Source of the DNA: Bacteroidota bacterium
GTDB taxonomy: Bacteria; Bacteroidota; Bacteroidia; Sphingobacteriales; Sphingobacteriaceae
Direction: 5' to 3'
DNA length: 39,115 nucleotides
Assembly: GCA_013286565.1 (NCBI GenBank)
Contig: JABDFM010000025.1
Coordinates: forward strand, 2,307-41,421
Below are positions 24,033 through 32,585 of the stretch, piece by piece; position 1 is the stretch's first letter; every line of letters begins with the position of its first letter. The notes under the pieces were generated by a model that was given only the letters and a program-made list of their open reading frames with translations, did no database searches and was not told where the DNA came from. A program made the translations under genes and the position numbers.

Positions 24033-25106
24033 ATGTTAGAGAAATTAGAAGCGATAAACCAACGCTGGAAAGATGTAGAAACAGAATTGAGCAACCCGGA
24101 TGTAATGGCCGATATGAAGCGTTATGCCCAGTTGAACAAGGAATATAAGGATCTGACGAAAGTGGTTGACGAGTATAATATCTACCGTAATATCATGAGC
24201 AATATCGATACCAACAAAGAGATATTGGCCACTGAAAAGGACGAGGAGTTTAGGGAGATGGCTAAAATTGAACTGGACGAATTGCTGGCAAAGCAGGAAG
24301 AAATGGAAGAACACATCCGCCTGATGCTGATACCCGAAGACCCTGAAGATTCAAATAATGCGATAGTCGAAATCCGCGGTGGTACTGGTGGTGACGAAGC
24401 TGCGCTTTTTGCCGGCGACCTTTACCGTATGTATATGCGTTACTGCGAAAAACGCGGATGGAAAACGGAACTGGTTGACTACACCGAAGGTACAGCCGGT
24501 GGTTATAAAGAAATTGTTTTTAATGTTTTGGCAGAAGGCGCTTACGGAACATTAAAATATGAATCGGGCGTGCACCGGGTGCAGCGCGTACCTGATACAG
24601 AAACACAAGGGCGTGTGCATACTTCCGCAGCATCAGTGGTAGTGCTGCCCGAAGTGGATGAGTTTGATATCGAGTTGAATGTAAGCGATATACGTAAGGA
24701 TCTGTTTTGTTCATCAGGGCCGGGCGGGCAATCAGTAAATACAACCTATTCGGCCGTGAGGCTAACGCATATACCGACCGGTATAATTGCGCAATGCCAG
24801 GACCAGAAATCGCAGTTGAAAAACTACGATAAAGCGCTGCAGGTATTACGCTCAAGGATATACGAAATGGAATTGCAAAAGCATTTGGAAGAAATTTCAA
24901 AAAAGCGTAAAACCATGGTTTCAACCGGCGACCGCTCGGCAAAAGTGCGGACGTACAACTATCCGCAGGGGCGTTTAACCGAACACCGCATCGGCCTAAC
25001 TATCTATAATTTACCGGGTGTATTAAACGGCGACCTGCAGGAAATACTGGAAGCATTGCAGTTTGCGGAGAATGCCGAAAAATTAAAAGAAGGCACCATC
25101 GCTTAA
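24033..25106 (+). CDS. prfA: Peptide chain release factor 1
   Basis: 357 residues, normal length. RF1 reads UAA and UAG and triggers hydrolysis of the finished chain. The GGQ motif is in [13 protein letters not shown]. The codon-recognition tripeptide follows the PxT pattern of RF1 (PDT in [18 protein letters not shown]), not the SPF of RF2. The N-terminal helical domain and the [21 protein letters not shown] segment are typical. No programmed frameshift is seen, as expected for RF1. Several genes here stop with TAG (trpE, mqnD, ACP, darB), so RF1 has targets in this window. Confidence 0.97.
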   Translation: MLEKLEAINQRWKDVETELSNPDVMADMKRYAQLNKEYKDLTKVVDEYNIYRNIMSNIDTNKEILATEKDEEFREMAKIELDELLAKQEEMEEHIRLMLIPEDPEDSNNAIVEIRGGTGGDEAALFAGDLYRMYMRYCEKRGWKTELVDYTEGTAGGYKEIVFNVLAEGAYGTLKYESGVHRVQRVPDTETQGRVHTSAASVVVLPEVDEFDIELNVSDIRKDLFCSSGPGGQSVNTTYSAVRLTHIPTGIIAQCQDQKSQLKNYDKALQVLRSRIYEMELQKHLEEISKKRKTMVSTGDRSAKVRTYNYPQGRLTEHRIGLTIYNLPGVLNGDLQEILEALQFAENAEKLKEGTIA

Positions 25107-25306
25107 AAAACAAATAACAATTTCTGGTATTTGTTAATATGTTCATAAATATTAACAGGGCATTTTCATATAAAGCAATACTCAAATTGCTTTTTCATCT
25201 TATTTTCATAATAGGAGGTTAATTTCGAATTAATTAAATGATGTACTCTGCCCCCTGATTAGGAATCATCATAGTAATAGTGAAATCTGTGTTAAATTCA
25301 TTGCCC

Positions 25307-26230
25307 ATGTTAGCAGTAAAAACATATAATAACGACTCCAGTATTTTCAGACGTACTATGCGCCTGATGGGAAATCGATTTGAAATTAGCGTGGTTGGTA
25401 ACGACTCTGCCTGGGCCGATAATTGCATCGATGATGCAGTTGCCGAGATCAGCAGGGTCGAAAAACTGCTCAGCGCATTTAGCGATGGCAGCCAGATCAA
25501 TGAAATTAACCGCAATGCAGGCTTAAGGCCGGTAAAGGTTAGCGCCGAAATTTTCAGGTTGATAGACCGTTCGTTAAAAATATCTGAGCTTACGCAGGGT
25601 ACATTTGATATCACTTATAATGCCGAAAAAAAGATCGGTGTTCAAAAGATAGAGCGTAAATCGGTACGATTTACAAATTACAGGCAGGTGGTGTTGAATT
25701 TTGAAAACACAACAGTTTTTTTGAAAGAAAAAGGAATGCGCATTGGCTTTGGCGCCATGAGCAAAGGGTACGCTGCCGACAGGGCAAAATATATTTTGCA
25801 AATGACGGGTGTAAGCAGCGGGGTGATCAATGCCGGTGGTGATCTGCTTACCTGGGGGCTGCAACCTGATAATGAGCCATGGACCATCGCGACAGCAGAC
25901 CCGCAGCAAATAAAACAACCTTTTTCAGATATAAATATTAGCGGCATGGCCGTTGCTACATCAGGCAATTTTGAAAAAAATGCGACCATCAGCAATAAAA
26001 AGCACTTACAAAACCTGGATGTTAAAAAAGGCTTCCCGGTAAGCGTCCTGAAAAGTGTAAGTATTGTTAGCCCGACTGCAGAACTTTCAGACTCGATGGC
26101 AACGCCAATAATGCTGATGGGTGTAAACGCGGGGCTTTACCTGATCAATCAATTACAACAGCTTGCCTGTGTTATTATTGATGATCATAACCGTATTTAT
26201 ACTTCAAAAGAAGTTAATTACTTAACTTAG
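25307..26230 (+). CDS. apbE: FAD:protein FMN transferase
   Basis: About 307 residues from the ATG at 25307; a GTG at 25280 is an alternative start. ApbE enzymes attach FMN from FAD to Thr or Ser of target proteins such as Nqr and Rnf subunits. Family motifs are FRRTMRLMGNRFEISVVG, VEKLLSAFSDGSQINEINR, TQGTFDITY, IGFGAMSKGYAADRA and VINAGGDLLTWG, with SPTAELSDSMATPIMLMG as the C-terminal metal-binding region. It lacks a lipobox and signal peptide, so it would be cytoplasmic, unlike the common lipoprotein form. No Nqr or Rnf genes are nearby to suggest a target. Confidence 0.88.
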   Translation: MLAVKTYNNDSSIFRRTMRLMGNRFEISVVGNDSAWADNCIDDAVAEISRVEKLLSAFSDGSQINEINRNAGLRPVKVSAEIFRLIDRSLKISELTQGTFDITYNAEKKIGVQKIERKSVRFTNYRQVVLNFENTTVFLKEKGMRIGFGAMSKGYAADRAKYILQMTGVSSGVINAGGDLLTWGLQPDNEPWTIATADPQQIKQPFSDINISGMAVATSGNFEKNATISNKKHLQNLDVKKGFPVSVLKSVSIVSPTAELSDSMATPIMLMGVNAGLYLINQLQQLACVIIDDHNRIYTSKEVNYLT

Positions 26231-26253
26231 ATCATACCCCTATCAAATGATTT

Positions 26254-26280
26254 ATGGCCGTAACCTGGTTTTGCGGCCAT
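26254..26280. other. Hairpin after apbE
   Basis: ATGGCCG (26254-26260) and CGGCCAT (26274-26280) form a perfect 7-bp stem. No T-run follows, so it is a weak terminator candidate. The rest of the 26231-26509 gap is AT-rich with no clear promoter or gene. Confidence 0.4.
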
Positions 26281-26509
26281 ACGATTTTGAGAGATACCCT
26301 GCCTTAAATTAATTCATAAGATTTATAAACCAACTATAGTTACCATAAGTAAGTATAATTCCTTACCGGTAATACATTATACTGCTGAAAAATTTACATT
26401 TTTGAGATATAAGACACGCGGTTATAAACATCAGAGTTTTAACCGCGGTTGTGCTTTAAACATTTTGATTGATAGTATTTGAAAAGATTTTTAATTTTCT
26501 TCCTTACAA

Positions 26510-26866
26510 ATGATTAAGTGGTTTGTGTATATTGTCCTGTTATTGATACTCATACCATGGATATCTTCCGCTAAGATCAGTGCAGGCCGTCATTCGTATG
26601 TTTCAGAAAAACATAGGGTGCGGCCCGATTCATTTAGAGAGATTCCTACTGATACGATCACTAATAAAACAGCCAAACAAAAACAGCAGGAGATTGACGA
26701 TAAAAAGAAAATAAAGGAAATAACAAAAGCGAAGCGTTTACCCAAGCCCGAAAAAGTTGATGATAAAGGAGGGGCAACTACTAAACCTAATGTGAAACCA
26801 AAAAGGCAGCGCCGACCTCCCGGTTTAGAGCGACCTCCTGAAATACCGAGAAGAAATGAGAATTAA
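26510..26866 (+). CDS. Small secreted or anchored Pro/Lys/Arg-rich protein
   Basis: 118 residues. A hydrophobic segment (residues about 4-22, ending ISSAKISAG) is a signal peptide or anchor. The remainder is very basic and polar, with Lys-rich KQQEIDDKKKIKEITKAKR and a Pro/Arg-rich end (KPKRQRRPPGLERPP). It is probably unstructured in the periplasm and could bind an anionic polymer such as LPS or peptidoglycan; that is a guess. It precedes the outer-membrane barrel gene by 36 bases and likely shares its operon with the two-component genes. Confidence 0.6.
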   Translation: MIKWFVYIVLLLILIPWISSAKISAGRHSYVSEKHRVRPDSFREIPTDTITNKTAKQKQQEIDDKKKIKEITKAKRLPKPEKVDDKGGATTKPNVKPKRQRRPPGLERPPEIPRRNEN

Positions 26867-26902
26867 CAAAATCAATTTACAGGACAATCGAGTATTAAAG
26901 AA

Positions 26903-27784
26903 ATGAAATATAGTTGCATACTGTTTTTTTTAGCCATTTGTTTTAATGCCGGCGCGGTAAGCTATAAGCACAGCACTTTTAGCCCGTATGGCAGGATAAC
27001 GGCCGATACTGATACCATAGTTAGGAAAAGATCTATTTCAGCCGGGATATCTCTTGGCAGCGATGCAAGCTTTTTTGGGCGTACAGGCCCTGTTAAGTAT
27101 CCTTTCCTAAATACAGATGTTATTTACAATGCTAAATCGGGGATATTCATTTACGGTTCGGCTTATAAGGTGTTCACTTCTATACCTACAATTGATGAAA
27201 CTGATTTGGGGCTAGGATACCTTTACACCCTCTCTCCGAAGTTCTCGGGTAATATAAGTTATACCAGGTTCTTTTTTGACAGGAACGCGCTGATCATTAA
27301 GTCGTCCTCATCCAATGATATCAATTTCAAAAATGCCTACGACTGGAAAATTCTGAAATCGAGCGTTATCCTTGATTATTTATTCGGACAGTCTTCCGAC
27401 TTCTTCATTACCATAAGCAATTCCAAATATATTGAAACCGACTGGAGCATATTTGATGATAAGGATTACCTGTCGTTTACTCCTTCCGTCAATATTATCC
27501 TTGGTACGCAAAACTTTGTGCAGAAATATTCTATGAACCATCCGGGTGATTTGGACTTGGGGCATAACGATGCAGTGTTACCTGTATATAATCCAAAGTA
27601 TGCCAGGGATAACAGTGAATTTAACGCGTTGAATTATAGCTTCAAAATACCCATAGCATACAACAGGCCACATTACACTTTTGAGTTCTCCTATAAATAT
27701 TCGATACCGGTAAATGTTGAGGGTATATTAATGAACCACAAGGAATCGTTCTATAACCTGACGTTTTATTACGTTTTTTATTAA
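26903..27784 (+). CDS. Predicted outer-membrane beta-barrel protein
   Basis: 293 residues with a signal peptide (about 1-18, ending NAGAVS). The rest alternates polar and aromatic residues in strand-length pieces (for example GIFIYGSAYKVF, KFSGNISYTRFFF, FFITISNSKYI, YTFEFSYKYSIP). The last strand ends in an aromatic (LTFYYVFY), as in outer-membrane barrels recognised by the BAM complex. No TonB box or plug domain. It ends 6 bases before the response regulator gene, so an envelope-sensing role for the operon is plausible. Confidence 0.75.
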   Translation: MKYSCILFFLAICFNAGAVSYKHSTFSPYGRITADTDTIVRKRSISAGISLGSDASFFGRTGPVKYPFLNTDVIYNAKSGIFIYGSAYKVFTSIPTIDETDLGLGYLYTLSPKFSGNISYTRFFFDRNALIIKSSSSNDINFKNAYDWKILKSSVILDYLFGQSSDFFITISNSKYIETDWSIFDDKDYLSFTPSVNIILGTQNFVQKYSMNHPGDLDLGHNDAVLPVYNPKYARDNSEFNALNYSFKIPIAYNRPHYTFEFSYKYSIPVNVEGILMNHKESFYNLTFYYVFY

Positions 27785-27790
27785 ACCTGC

Positions 27791-28474
27791 ATGAATGTCC
27801 TGATTGTTGAAGACGAAAAAGCGCTAACAGCTGAGTTGGAAATATTTTTGACCAGTTGTAACTACATCTGCGACATTTGTTTCGACGGCTCATCCGCATC
27901 CGAAAGAATTGCGATAAACCTGTACGATTTTATTTTGATAGACTTGGGCCTACCCGATTATGAAGGTCTCGATCTGCTCAAGGAAGCGAAAAAATATAAC
28001 CCCGAAGCGGCCTGTATTATTTTGACTGCGCGCGCCGAAGTGTATGACCGCATAAAAGGATTGGACCTGGGCGCCGATGATTACCTGGCCAAGCCGTTTT
28101 CGTTATTGGAGCTGCAAAGCAGGATGCAGGCCATCACACGCCGAAAATTCGGGCTGAAAAACTCAACGGTTTTGTTAGGTGAATTTTTGATCGACCTGAC
28201 CAACCGTACCATCGCCCATGGAGAAACCCTGGTAAATAACATTACAAAAAAGGAATTTGACCTGGTGGCCTACATGATCCTGCATAAAAACAGGACGCTT
28301 ACTCGCTCGCAGTTAAGCGAACATATATGGGGCAGCGTGGTTAATGATGACTATGATTCCAATTATATTGATGCCCACATCAAAAATATCAGGAAGAAAT
28401 TGAATGTGTATGGCCCACCCGACTGGATAGAGACCGTGCGCGGTTTAGGTTACAGGATAAACATTAACAATTAA
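27791..28474 (+). CDS. OmpR-family response regulator
   Basis: 227 residues. The receiver domain (1-118) has the acidic pair EDE (7-9), phospho-accepting Asp51 in LIDLGLPD, Thr79 and Lys101 in LAKPFS. The C-terminal winged helix (about 130-225) has the ITKKEFDLVAYMILHKNRTLTRSQL and DAHIKNIRKKL helices and the ETVRGLGYRI wing. It should bind DNA as a dimer after phosphorylation by the next gene's product. It sits between the barrel gene and the kinase gene, with four bases to the kinase start. Confidence 0.95.
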   Translation: MNVLIVEDEKALTAELEIFLTSCNYICDICFDGSSASERIAINLYDFILIDLGLPDYEGLDLLKEAKKYNPEAACIILTARAEVYDRIKGLDLGADDYLAKPFSLLELQSRMQAITRRKFGLKNSTVLLGEFLIDLTNRTIAHGETLVNNITKKEFDLVAYMILHKNRTLTRSQLSEHIWGSVVNDDYDSNYIDAHIKNIRKKLNVYGPPDWIETVRGLGYRININN

Positions 28475-28478
28475 GTAC

Positions 28479-29822
28479 TTGAAACTCGGAACCAAACTAA
28501 CGCTGTTTAATACCATTTCAAAACTGGTAATTGTGGTGTTGTTTGTATTGTTGTTACCGATGCTGATCAGGGATATCAATCAGAAATATACCGATAGCTG
28601 GCTCCGTAAGCAAAAAGATAAAGTATTGGAGATAGTAAAAGGGCCGGGCATAAAAAACTATATCCAAAATGGCGAAGGGTACGGTAGCTATAACGCCTTG
28701 CTAAAGGAAGAATATGTGAGTTTGGATGTGGATTCATCAGGGGAGAATATCGACATTATTCAAAATGAAAAGCGCCTGGTTGAAGGCGATACCATTCAAT
28801 ACCGGATATTAAGTCATACGTTTAAAAATGGTAAGCAAAACTACCTGCTCGAGATCGGGAAAAGTATAGATACCATCAACGAAACCACTACGCCCTTACA
28901 AAATATAGCCCTTGAGGTGCTTTTGGGTATGATACTCCTTACTATTCTGGCCGATCAGTTTTATTCTACCTATGTATTAAGGCCCCTGGGGATGATTATT
29001 AAAACCAAACTCATTGGGCACAAGTTCCCTCACCATACGCCCTATAAAAAGGTACGGACAAACACCTCGGACTTTGAATACCTGGATATCAGTATTCATA
29101 AAATGATCCAAACCATTGAGAATACATTTCAGAAGGAGCGCGAGTTTATCTCCAACGCATCGCACGAGTTAATGACACCGATATCCATCCTGCAATCAAA
29201 GATCGAGAATATGTTTGCGCAGGAGGATATCATTGACGAGGTAAAAGTGCGGCTGCTGGAGATGCAGAAAATATTGAACCGATTAAAAAGCATTACCAAA
29301 ACCTTGCTGCTGATATCGCAAATTGAAAACGACCAGTTTTTGAAAGAAGATACGGTTTCGGTTCAGGAACTTGTGCATGAAGTTTATGACGAGATATCCA
29401 TCCGTTTCCAGGAAAAAAGTATCAACTGCGAAATTGCCATACCACAAGAATGGCGGCTGACCAACGTCAATAAATTTTTGCTATTCAACCTGTTTTTCAA
29501 CCTCATCAATAACGCGATAAAGTACAACAAGGAAGGTGGGGAAATAAAGATCACCGGAACGCAGGATAACAAATCTTTCATTATAGAAATTGCGGATACC
29601 GGAGTTGGCATCAGCCCTGAATTGCTGCCCCTTATTTTTAACCGCTTCAAAAAATTCAGCCAGTCCATGCAGGATAGCTTTGGCCTGGGTTTGCCTATTG
29701 TAAAGTCAATTGCCGGTTTTCATGGCATTAAAGTCGAAGTACAATCAGAACAAGGTATAGGCAGCACCTTCAAACTCATCTTCCCCGAAGGGGTGATCAA
29801 TAGCAGTTCACCCGCTACATAA
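28479..29822 (+). CDS. Sensor histidine kinase
   Basis: 447 residues. It starts with TTG, four bases after the regulator stop; no ATG fits better and the first helix follows at once. Two membrane helices (about 13-31 and 142-161) enclose a periplasmic sensor of about 110 residues. The kinase core has the H box EFISNASHELMTPI (His229), N box NLINNAIKYN, and G boxes DTGVGISPE and FGLGLPIVKSI. It phosphorylates the upstream regulator. The signal is unknown; the barrel and basic protein in the same unit suggest the cell envelope. Confidence 0.93.
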   Translation: MKLGTKLTLFNTISKLVIVVLFVLLLPMLIRDINQKYTDSWLRKQKDKVLEIVKGPGIKNYIQNGEGYGSYNALLKEEYVSLDVDSSGENIDIIQNEKRLVEGDTIQYRILSHTFKNGKQNYLLEIGKSIDTINETTTPLQNIALEVLLGMILLTILADQFYSTYVLRPLGMIIKTKLIGHKFPHHTPYKKVRTNTSDFEYLDISIHKMIQTIENTFQKEREFISNASHELMTPISILQSKIENMFAQEDIIDEVKVRLLEMQKILNRLKSITKTLLLISQIENDQFLKEDTVSVQELVHEVYDEISIRFQEKSINCEIAIPQEWRLTNVNKFLLFNLFFNLINNAIKYNKEGGEIKITGTQDNKSFIIEIADTGVGISPELLPLIFNRFKKFSQSMQDSFGLGLPIVKSIAGFHGIKVEVQSEQGIGSTFKLIFPEGVINSSSPAT

Positions 29823-30043
29823 GCTTAAAATTATTGTATGCTCGCCTTTGCTGGTGCCATAGACGTTATGAAGATTCTTTTAAAGTGGTGGGCTGTGTGA
29901 TTCCCGCCTTGGGGCGGGTGCAGGGCGGGGTTTACCTAACTCGCCTTTGTTGGTGTTGTCACCAACAAATTGAGGAAATTATCTTCAAATAAAATATATT
30001 CTATAATTTCTATAGAATATATAGAATATATAAAATAAAGTAT
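29823..30043. repeat. Intergenic palindromes and 15-base direct repeats
   Basis: TCGCCTTTGCTGGTG (29842-29856) and TCGCCTTTGTTGGTG (29941-29955) are direct repeats with one mismatch. CCCGCC and GGCGGG make a hairpin at 29903-29918. TTTGTTGGTG (29946-29955) and CACCAACAAA (29960-29969) make a perfect 10-bp hairpin. AT-rich arms ATATTCTATA and TATAGAATAT lie at 29996-30020, followed by a second TATAGAATA. No coding frame was recognised. Confidence 0.75.
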
Positions 30044-30051
30044 TACATTTG
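30044..30051 (+). promoter_or_regulatory. -7 promoter box for a candidate small RNA
   Basis: TACATTTG matches TAnnTTTG exactly. The nearest protein start downstream is 800 bases away, so it probably serves a noncoding RNA. In place of a -33 TTTG there is the AT palindrome and TATAGAATA tandem repeat, which could bind a regulator. Confidence 0.5.
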
Positions 30052-30052
30052 T

Positions 30053-30218
30053 CGCATGGTAGTTCAGCACAGGTTGGTTTTACTACTAAATATTATGCGG
30101 AGCGCTGGCTGGCAGCAAATTGATGGTTCGATCCCGTCCTCTGCGTCTCTCTCTCTTCTCATATTTGGTTTATAATTGGTTGTAAGAGTTCCTGCCCATC
30201 AGGAACTCTTCTTTTTTT
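30053..30218 (+). ncRNA. Candidate small RNA with tRNA-like 3' portion
   Basis: A promoter box at 30044-30051 and a strong terminator at 30184-30218 frame about 165 bases without a credible protein. Bases 30122-30138 form an ideal tRNA T-arm: stem GATGG with CCGTC and loop TTCGATC. The next seven bases (30139-30145, CTCTGCG) can pair at six of seven positions with CGCATGG at 30053-30059. GGTAGTTCAG followed by GGTTGGTT recalls the D-arm of tRNA-Asp. D and anticodon arms do not fold properly and no CCA follows, so it is not a working tRNA. It may be a decayed tRNA still transcribed, or an RNA with a tRNA-like domain. Confidence 0.45.
30184..30218 (+). terminator. Strong intrinsic terminator of the small RNA
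   Basis: AAGAGTTCCTG (30184-30194), a 5-base loop, the exact complement (30200-30210), then C and seven T. Perfect 11-bp stem. No protein gene ends nearby; the closest upstream stop is 29822. Confidence 0.9.
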
Positions 30219-30525
30219 ATAAAAATTCTTGCAAATACTAATATTTTTAGCTATCTTAGTAGTTCAGAATATCCACGTCTAAACCACCAGTTTAGCGTCA
30301 TTCAAACATTTTTATTTAATCAAACATGCTGACTGATTTGCCATAGTCCGGCATTCCATCATATATACTTTAAGCCACCCCGTGTATTGATCCGGTAAGT
30401 TTAACCAGGTTGTTTGTGAAACCAACCGAAAAGCTCTTTGACGTATTAATTTAAAATGCTAACCTGTCAGATTAGATGTTGACAGAAAAGAAAACCTGTT
30501 GCATAATGCTGTGAATTTCAATATC
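30219..30525. other. Intergenic stretch without clear gene
   Basis: AT-rich, no credible coding frame. A short GTAGTTCAG (also found in the tRNA-like RNA) appears near 30259, and a GGTTGTTTGTGAAACCAACC near-palindrome near 30409. Otherwise nothing could be assigned. Confidence 0.5.
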
Positions 30526-30675
30526 ACCAAGCGTTCCTACGGAACGTAAATGGATTATTGATATGGTTTCTACCAACCATGCGTCCTTACAGGACGCTTG
30601 GTAACATTTTTCGTCCCATAGGGACGTTTCGTGGGTAGGGAACAATAAACCATGCATTGCGTTCCATAGGAACGC
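30526..30675. repeat. Palindromic element C (four triloop hairpins)
   Basis: Four GC-rich hairpins with 3-base loops follow one another: CGTTCC/GGAACG (30532-30546, loop TAC), GCGTCCT/AGGACGC (30581-30597, loop TAC), CGTCCC/GGGACG (30612-30626, loop ATA) and GCGTTCC/GGAACGC (30659-30675, loop ATA). Outer arms ACCAAGCG (30526-30533) and CGCTTGGT (30595-30602) pair. TTTCTACCAACC and GTGGGTAGGGAA between them are variants of the arms of elements A and B. Confidence 0.8.
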
Positions 30676-30804
30676 CTGGTGCGACGCTGATTTTTATTGG
30701 TTAACTTAAATTCAAGGTCGGCCCTGGTGCATGTATATTAGGCAACCACACTCCGATTTTATTAACAATCAACAAATTACCAACAACCTTTAAATTAAAT
30801 TTCA

Positions 30805-30839
30805 GTAAAGGTGGGCTTAACCTGCCGCCTTTACTTTTG
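30805..30839 (+). promoter_or_regulatory. -7 box with overlapping operator-like palindrome
   Basis: TACTTTTG (30832-30839) matches TAnnTTTG exactly, 23 bases before the ATG at 30863. GTAAAGG (30805-30811) and CCTTTAC (30828-30834) are exact inverted repeats, and the right half overlaps the box, so a dimeric repressor there would block the promoter. Confidence 0.5.
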
Positions 30840-30862
30840 TGGTGTAAACAGCAGGTTTAAAT

Positions 30863-31975
30863 ATGAAAAAGTTTAGCTTATTGCTATTAACACTCGCCAT
30901 CATACCAGGGCTTTTCGCTCAAAGCCACAAAACCCAAAATGTGATCATCGTTACGCTCGACGGTTTTCGCTGGCAGGAGCTTTACCGCGGTGCGGATTCG
31001 ACACTCATCAACTCCAAATACACCGAGAGTAAACCCGAGATACGGAAAGAGTTTTGGGCCGCGACTGCAGAAGAGCGCCGTAAGTTATTGATGCCATTTT
31101 TTTGGTCGACCCTTGAAAACGGTGGACAGCTGTACGGCGACAGGGATATGGGCAATAAAGACGAGGTGGCTAATAAATTCCACTTCTCGTACCCCGGCTA
31201 TAACGAGATATTTACCGGTTTCCCTGATGCAAGGATGAATACCAACAACCCGGTGCAAAATCCAAACATTAACGTGCTGGAGTATCTGAACAAACAAAAG
31301 GGCTTTGAAAATAAGGTGGCGGTTTTTGCCTCGTGGGAAGTGTTCCCGGCGATATTGAATGTACAGCGTTCGGGTTTAAAGGTGAACGCCGGTTATACCA
31401 ATTTTGAGGATAGCAAAGCTGATGCGCAGTTAAAATACCTTAACGTGATACAGCACCAGGCGCCGCATTACCTGGATGAAACCCGTATCGATTTTATGAC
31501 CTATGAGTTTGGCAAGGAGTACCTGAAACAATACAAGCCGCGCGTGATGTATCTCTCTTTTGATGAAACGGACGATATGGCCCATGCCGGTAATTACAAA
31601 ATGTATCTGACCCAGGCGCACATGGAGGATTCCTTCATCCAGGAATTATGGCAATACATCCAAACCGACCCAACATATAAGGACAAAACCACCCTCATCA
31701 TCACCTGCGATCATGGGCGGGGTGATATCCCTCTGGATAACTGGCGCAGTCATGGTTCATGGATACCCAATTCCGAGCAAACCTGGTTCGCCGTTATTGG
31801 TCCCGATACCCCGCCTGATGGTATCATTAAATCGACAACCATCACCTACCACAAGCAATTGGCCCAAAGCATAGCCAAACTATTAGGGTTCGATTTTAAA
31901 GCCAATACCGATCATGAAGTTGGCGATGCCATCGAAGGCATCATGGCAAAAGAAAGAGTTAGTTTGGGTAAGTGA
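30863..31975 (+). CDS. Secreted alkaline-phosphatase-superfamily (sulfatase-like) enzyme
   Basis: 370 residues with a signal peptide (about 1-20, ending GLFAQ). Alkaline-phosphatase-superfamily metal ligands are seen in order: Asp33 in VTLDGFRWQE, the likely nucleophile Ser109 in FSYPGYNEI, Asp234/Asp238 and His241 in SFDETDDMAHAG, and Asp283-His284 in CDHGRGD. Two metals, probably zinc, would hydrolyse a phosphate mono- or diester in the periplasm; sulfatase or phosphoglycerate-mutase-like relatives share these motifs, and the substrate cannot be told. Own promoter with an overlapping palindrome, which hints at regulation, perhaps by nutrient supply. Confidence 0.88.
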   Translation: MKKFSLLLLTLAIIPGLFAQSHKTQNVIIVTLDGFRWQELYRGADSTLINSKYTESKPEIRKEFWAATAEERRKLLMPFFWSTLENGGQLYGDRDMGNKDEVANKFHFSYPGYNEIFTGFPDARMNTNNPVQNPNINVLEYLNKQKGFENKVAVFASWEVFPAILNVQRSGLKVNAGYTNFEDSKADAQLKYLNVIQHQAPHYLDETRIDFMTYEFGKEYLKQYKPRVMYLSFDETDDMAHAGNYKMYLTQAHMEDSFIQELWQYIQTDPTYKDKTTLIITCDHGRGDIPLDNWRSHGSWIPNSEQTWFAVIGPDTPPDGIIKSTTITYHKQLAQSIAKLLGFDFKANTDHEVGDAIEGIMAKERVSLGK

Positions 31976-32005
31976 TGAGGGAAAGGGATTTAATTTTAAA
32001 ATTTC

Positions 32006-32527
32006 CTACTTAGCGGCTTTGCCGTAAATAAGTTCTTTTCTCGTCATGTGCAATAATGATAGATCATATTGTTTATTTGAGTAAATGACTTCATTATTAT
32101 ACGAGTCTCTAAGAATGTCATCACCTGCTTTTTGCTGACCTAATAAAATAAGGACTACAGCTTTATTTAGTCTTAGAAAATGGTAGTCCACACTTTTAAC
32201 ATTCATAGTATCAAGCACAGCATTCAGTATTACTAATGCGTGTTTATAATATTCAACGGAAGTTACCGTGTCCCCTGTTTTCTCATAAAGCTCCCCGATT
32301 TCATATGTAATTAAAGCATTTTTGGGTTTTAACTTAATAATCTGCTTGCCGGTTATAATCGCACTATCATTTTGCTTCAAATGAACCTGAGAGTAGAATT
32401 TTTTCATGTAAAAATGAGAATCATGCGTGTCCCTATTGTGAAGGTCAGGATTCTGTAAACTCTGGGAATGAGGGGATTTGCAAGCAAAGAAACAAATTGC
32501 TAATAACAAAATGGAAAGTGCTTTCAT
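32006..32527 (-). CDS. Lipoprotein with TPR-like helices
   Basis: 173 residues. A short signal sequence ends in a lipobox (ICFFAC, Cys16), so it should be lipid-anchored. The mature part is helical; NALITYEIGELYEKTGDTVTSVEYYKHAL reads as a tetratricopeptide-like helix pair, and HFLRLNKAVVLILLGQQKAGDDIL as another. TPR lipoproteins usually hold complexes together. Convergent with the phosphatase gene. It is more AT-rich than its neighbours, and no family name is given. Confidence 0.7.
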   Translation of the reverse strand: MKALSILLLAICFFACKSPHSQSLQNPDLHNRDTHDSHFYMKKFYSQVHLKQNDSAIITGKQIIKLKPKNALITYEIGELYEKTGDTVTSVEYYKHALVILNAVLDTMNVKSVDYHFLRLNKAVVLILLGQQKAGDDILRDSYNNEVIYSNKQYDLSLLHMTRKELIYGKAAK

Positions 32528-32585
32528 TGTGATTAGGTATAGTCCAAGATAGGAAGATATATTGCTAATTCAAATTATCCTTTTT

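Noticed and set aside
30053..30146. Functional tRNA gene
   Set aside because: The T-arm is good, but D and anticodon stems do not form, the acceptor has a mismatch, and length and missing CCA do not fit.
30430..30448. rRNA-operon-like leader (AGCTCTTTGACGTATT)
   Set aside because: It recalls sequences before rRNA genes in this phylum, but no rRNA follows and no -7 box is at the right distance.
30472..30657. Small minus-strand protein in the palindrome cluster
   Set aside because: It is an open frame through hairpin DNA with no conserved motif.
30526..30675. CRISPR-like series of palindromes
   Set aside because: The four hairpins differ in stem sequence and spacing and there is no constant repeat with variable spacers and no cas gene.
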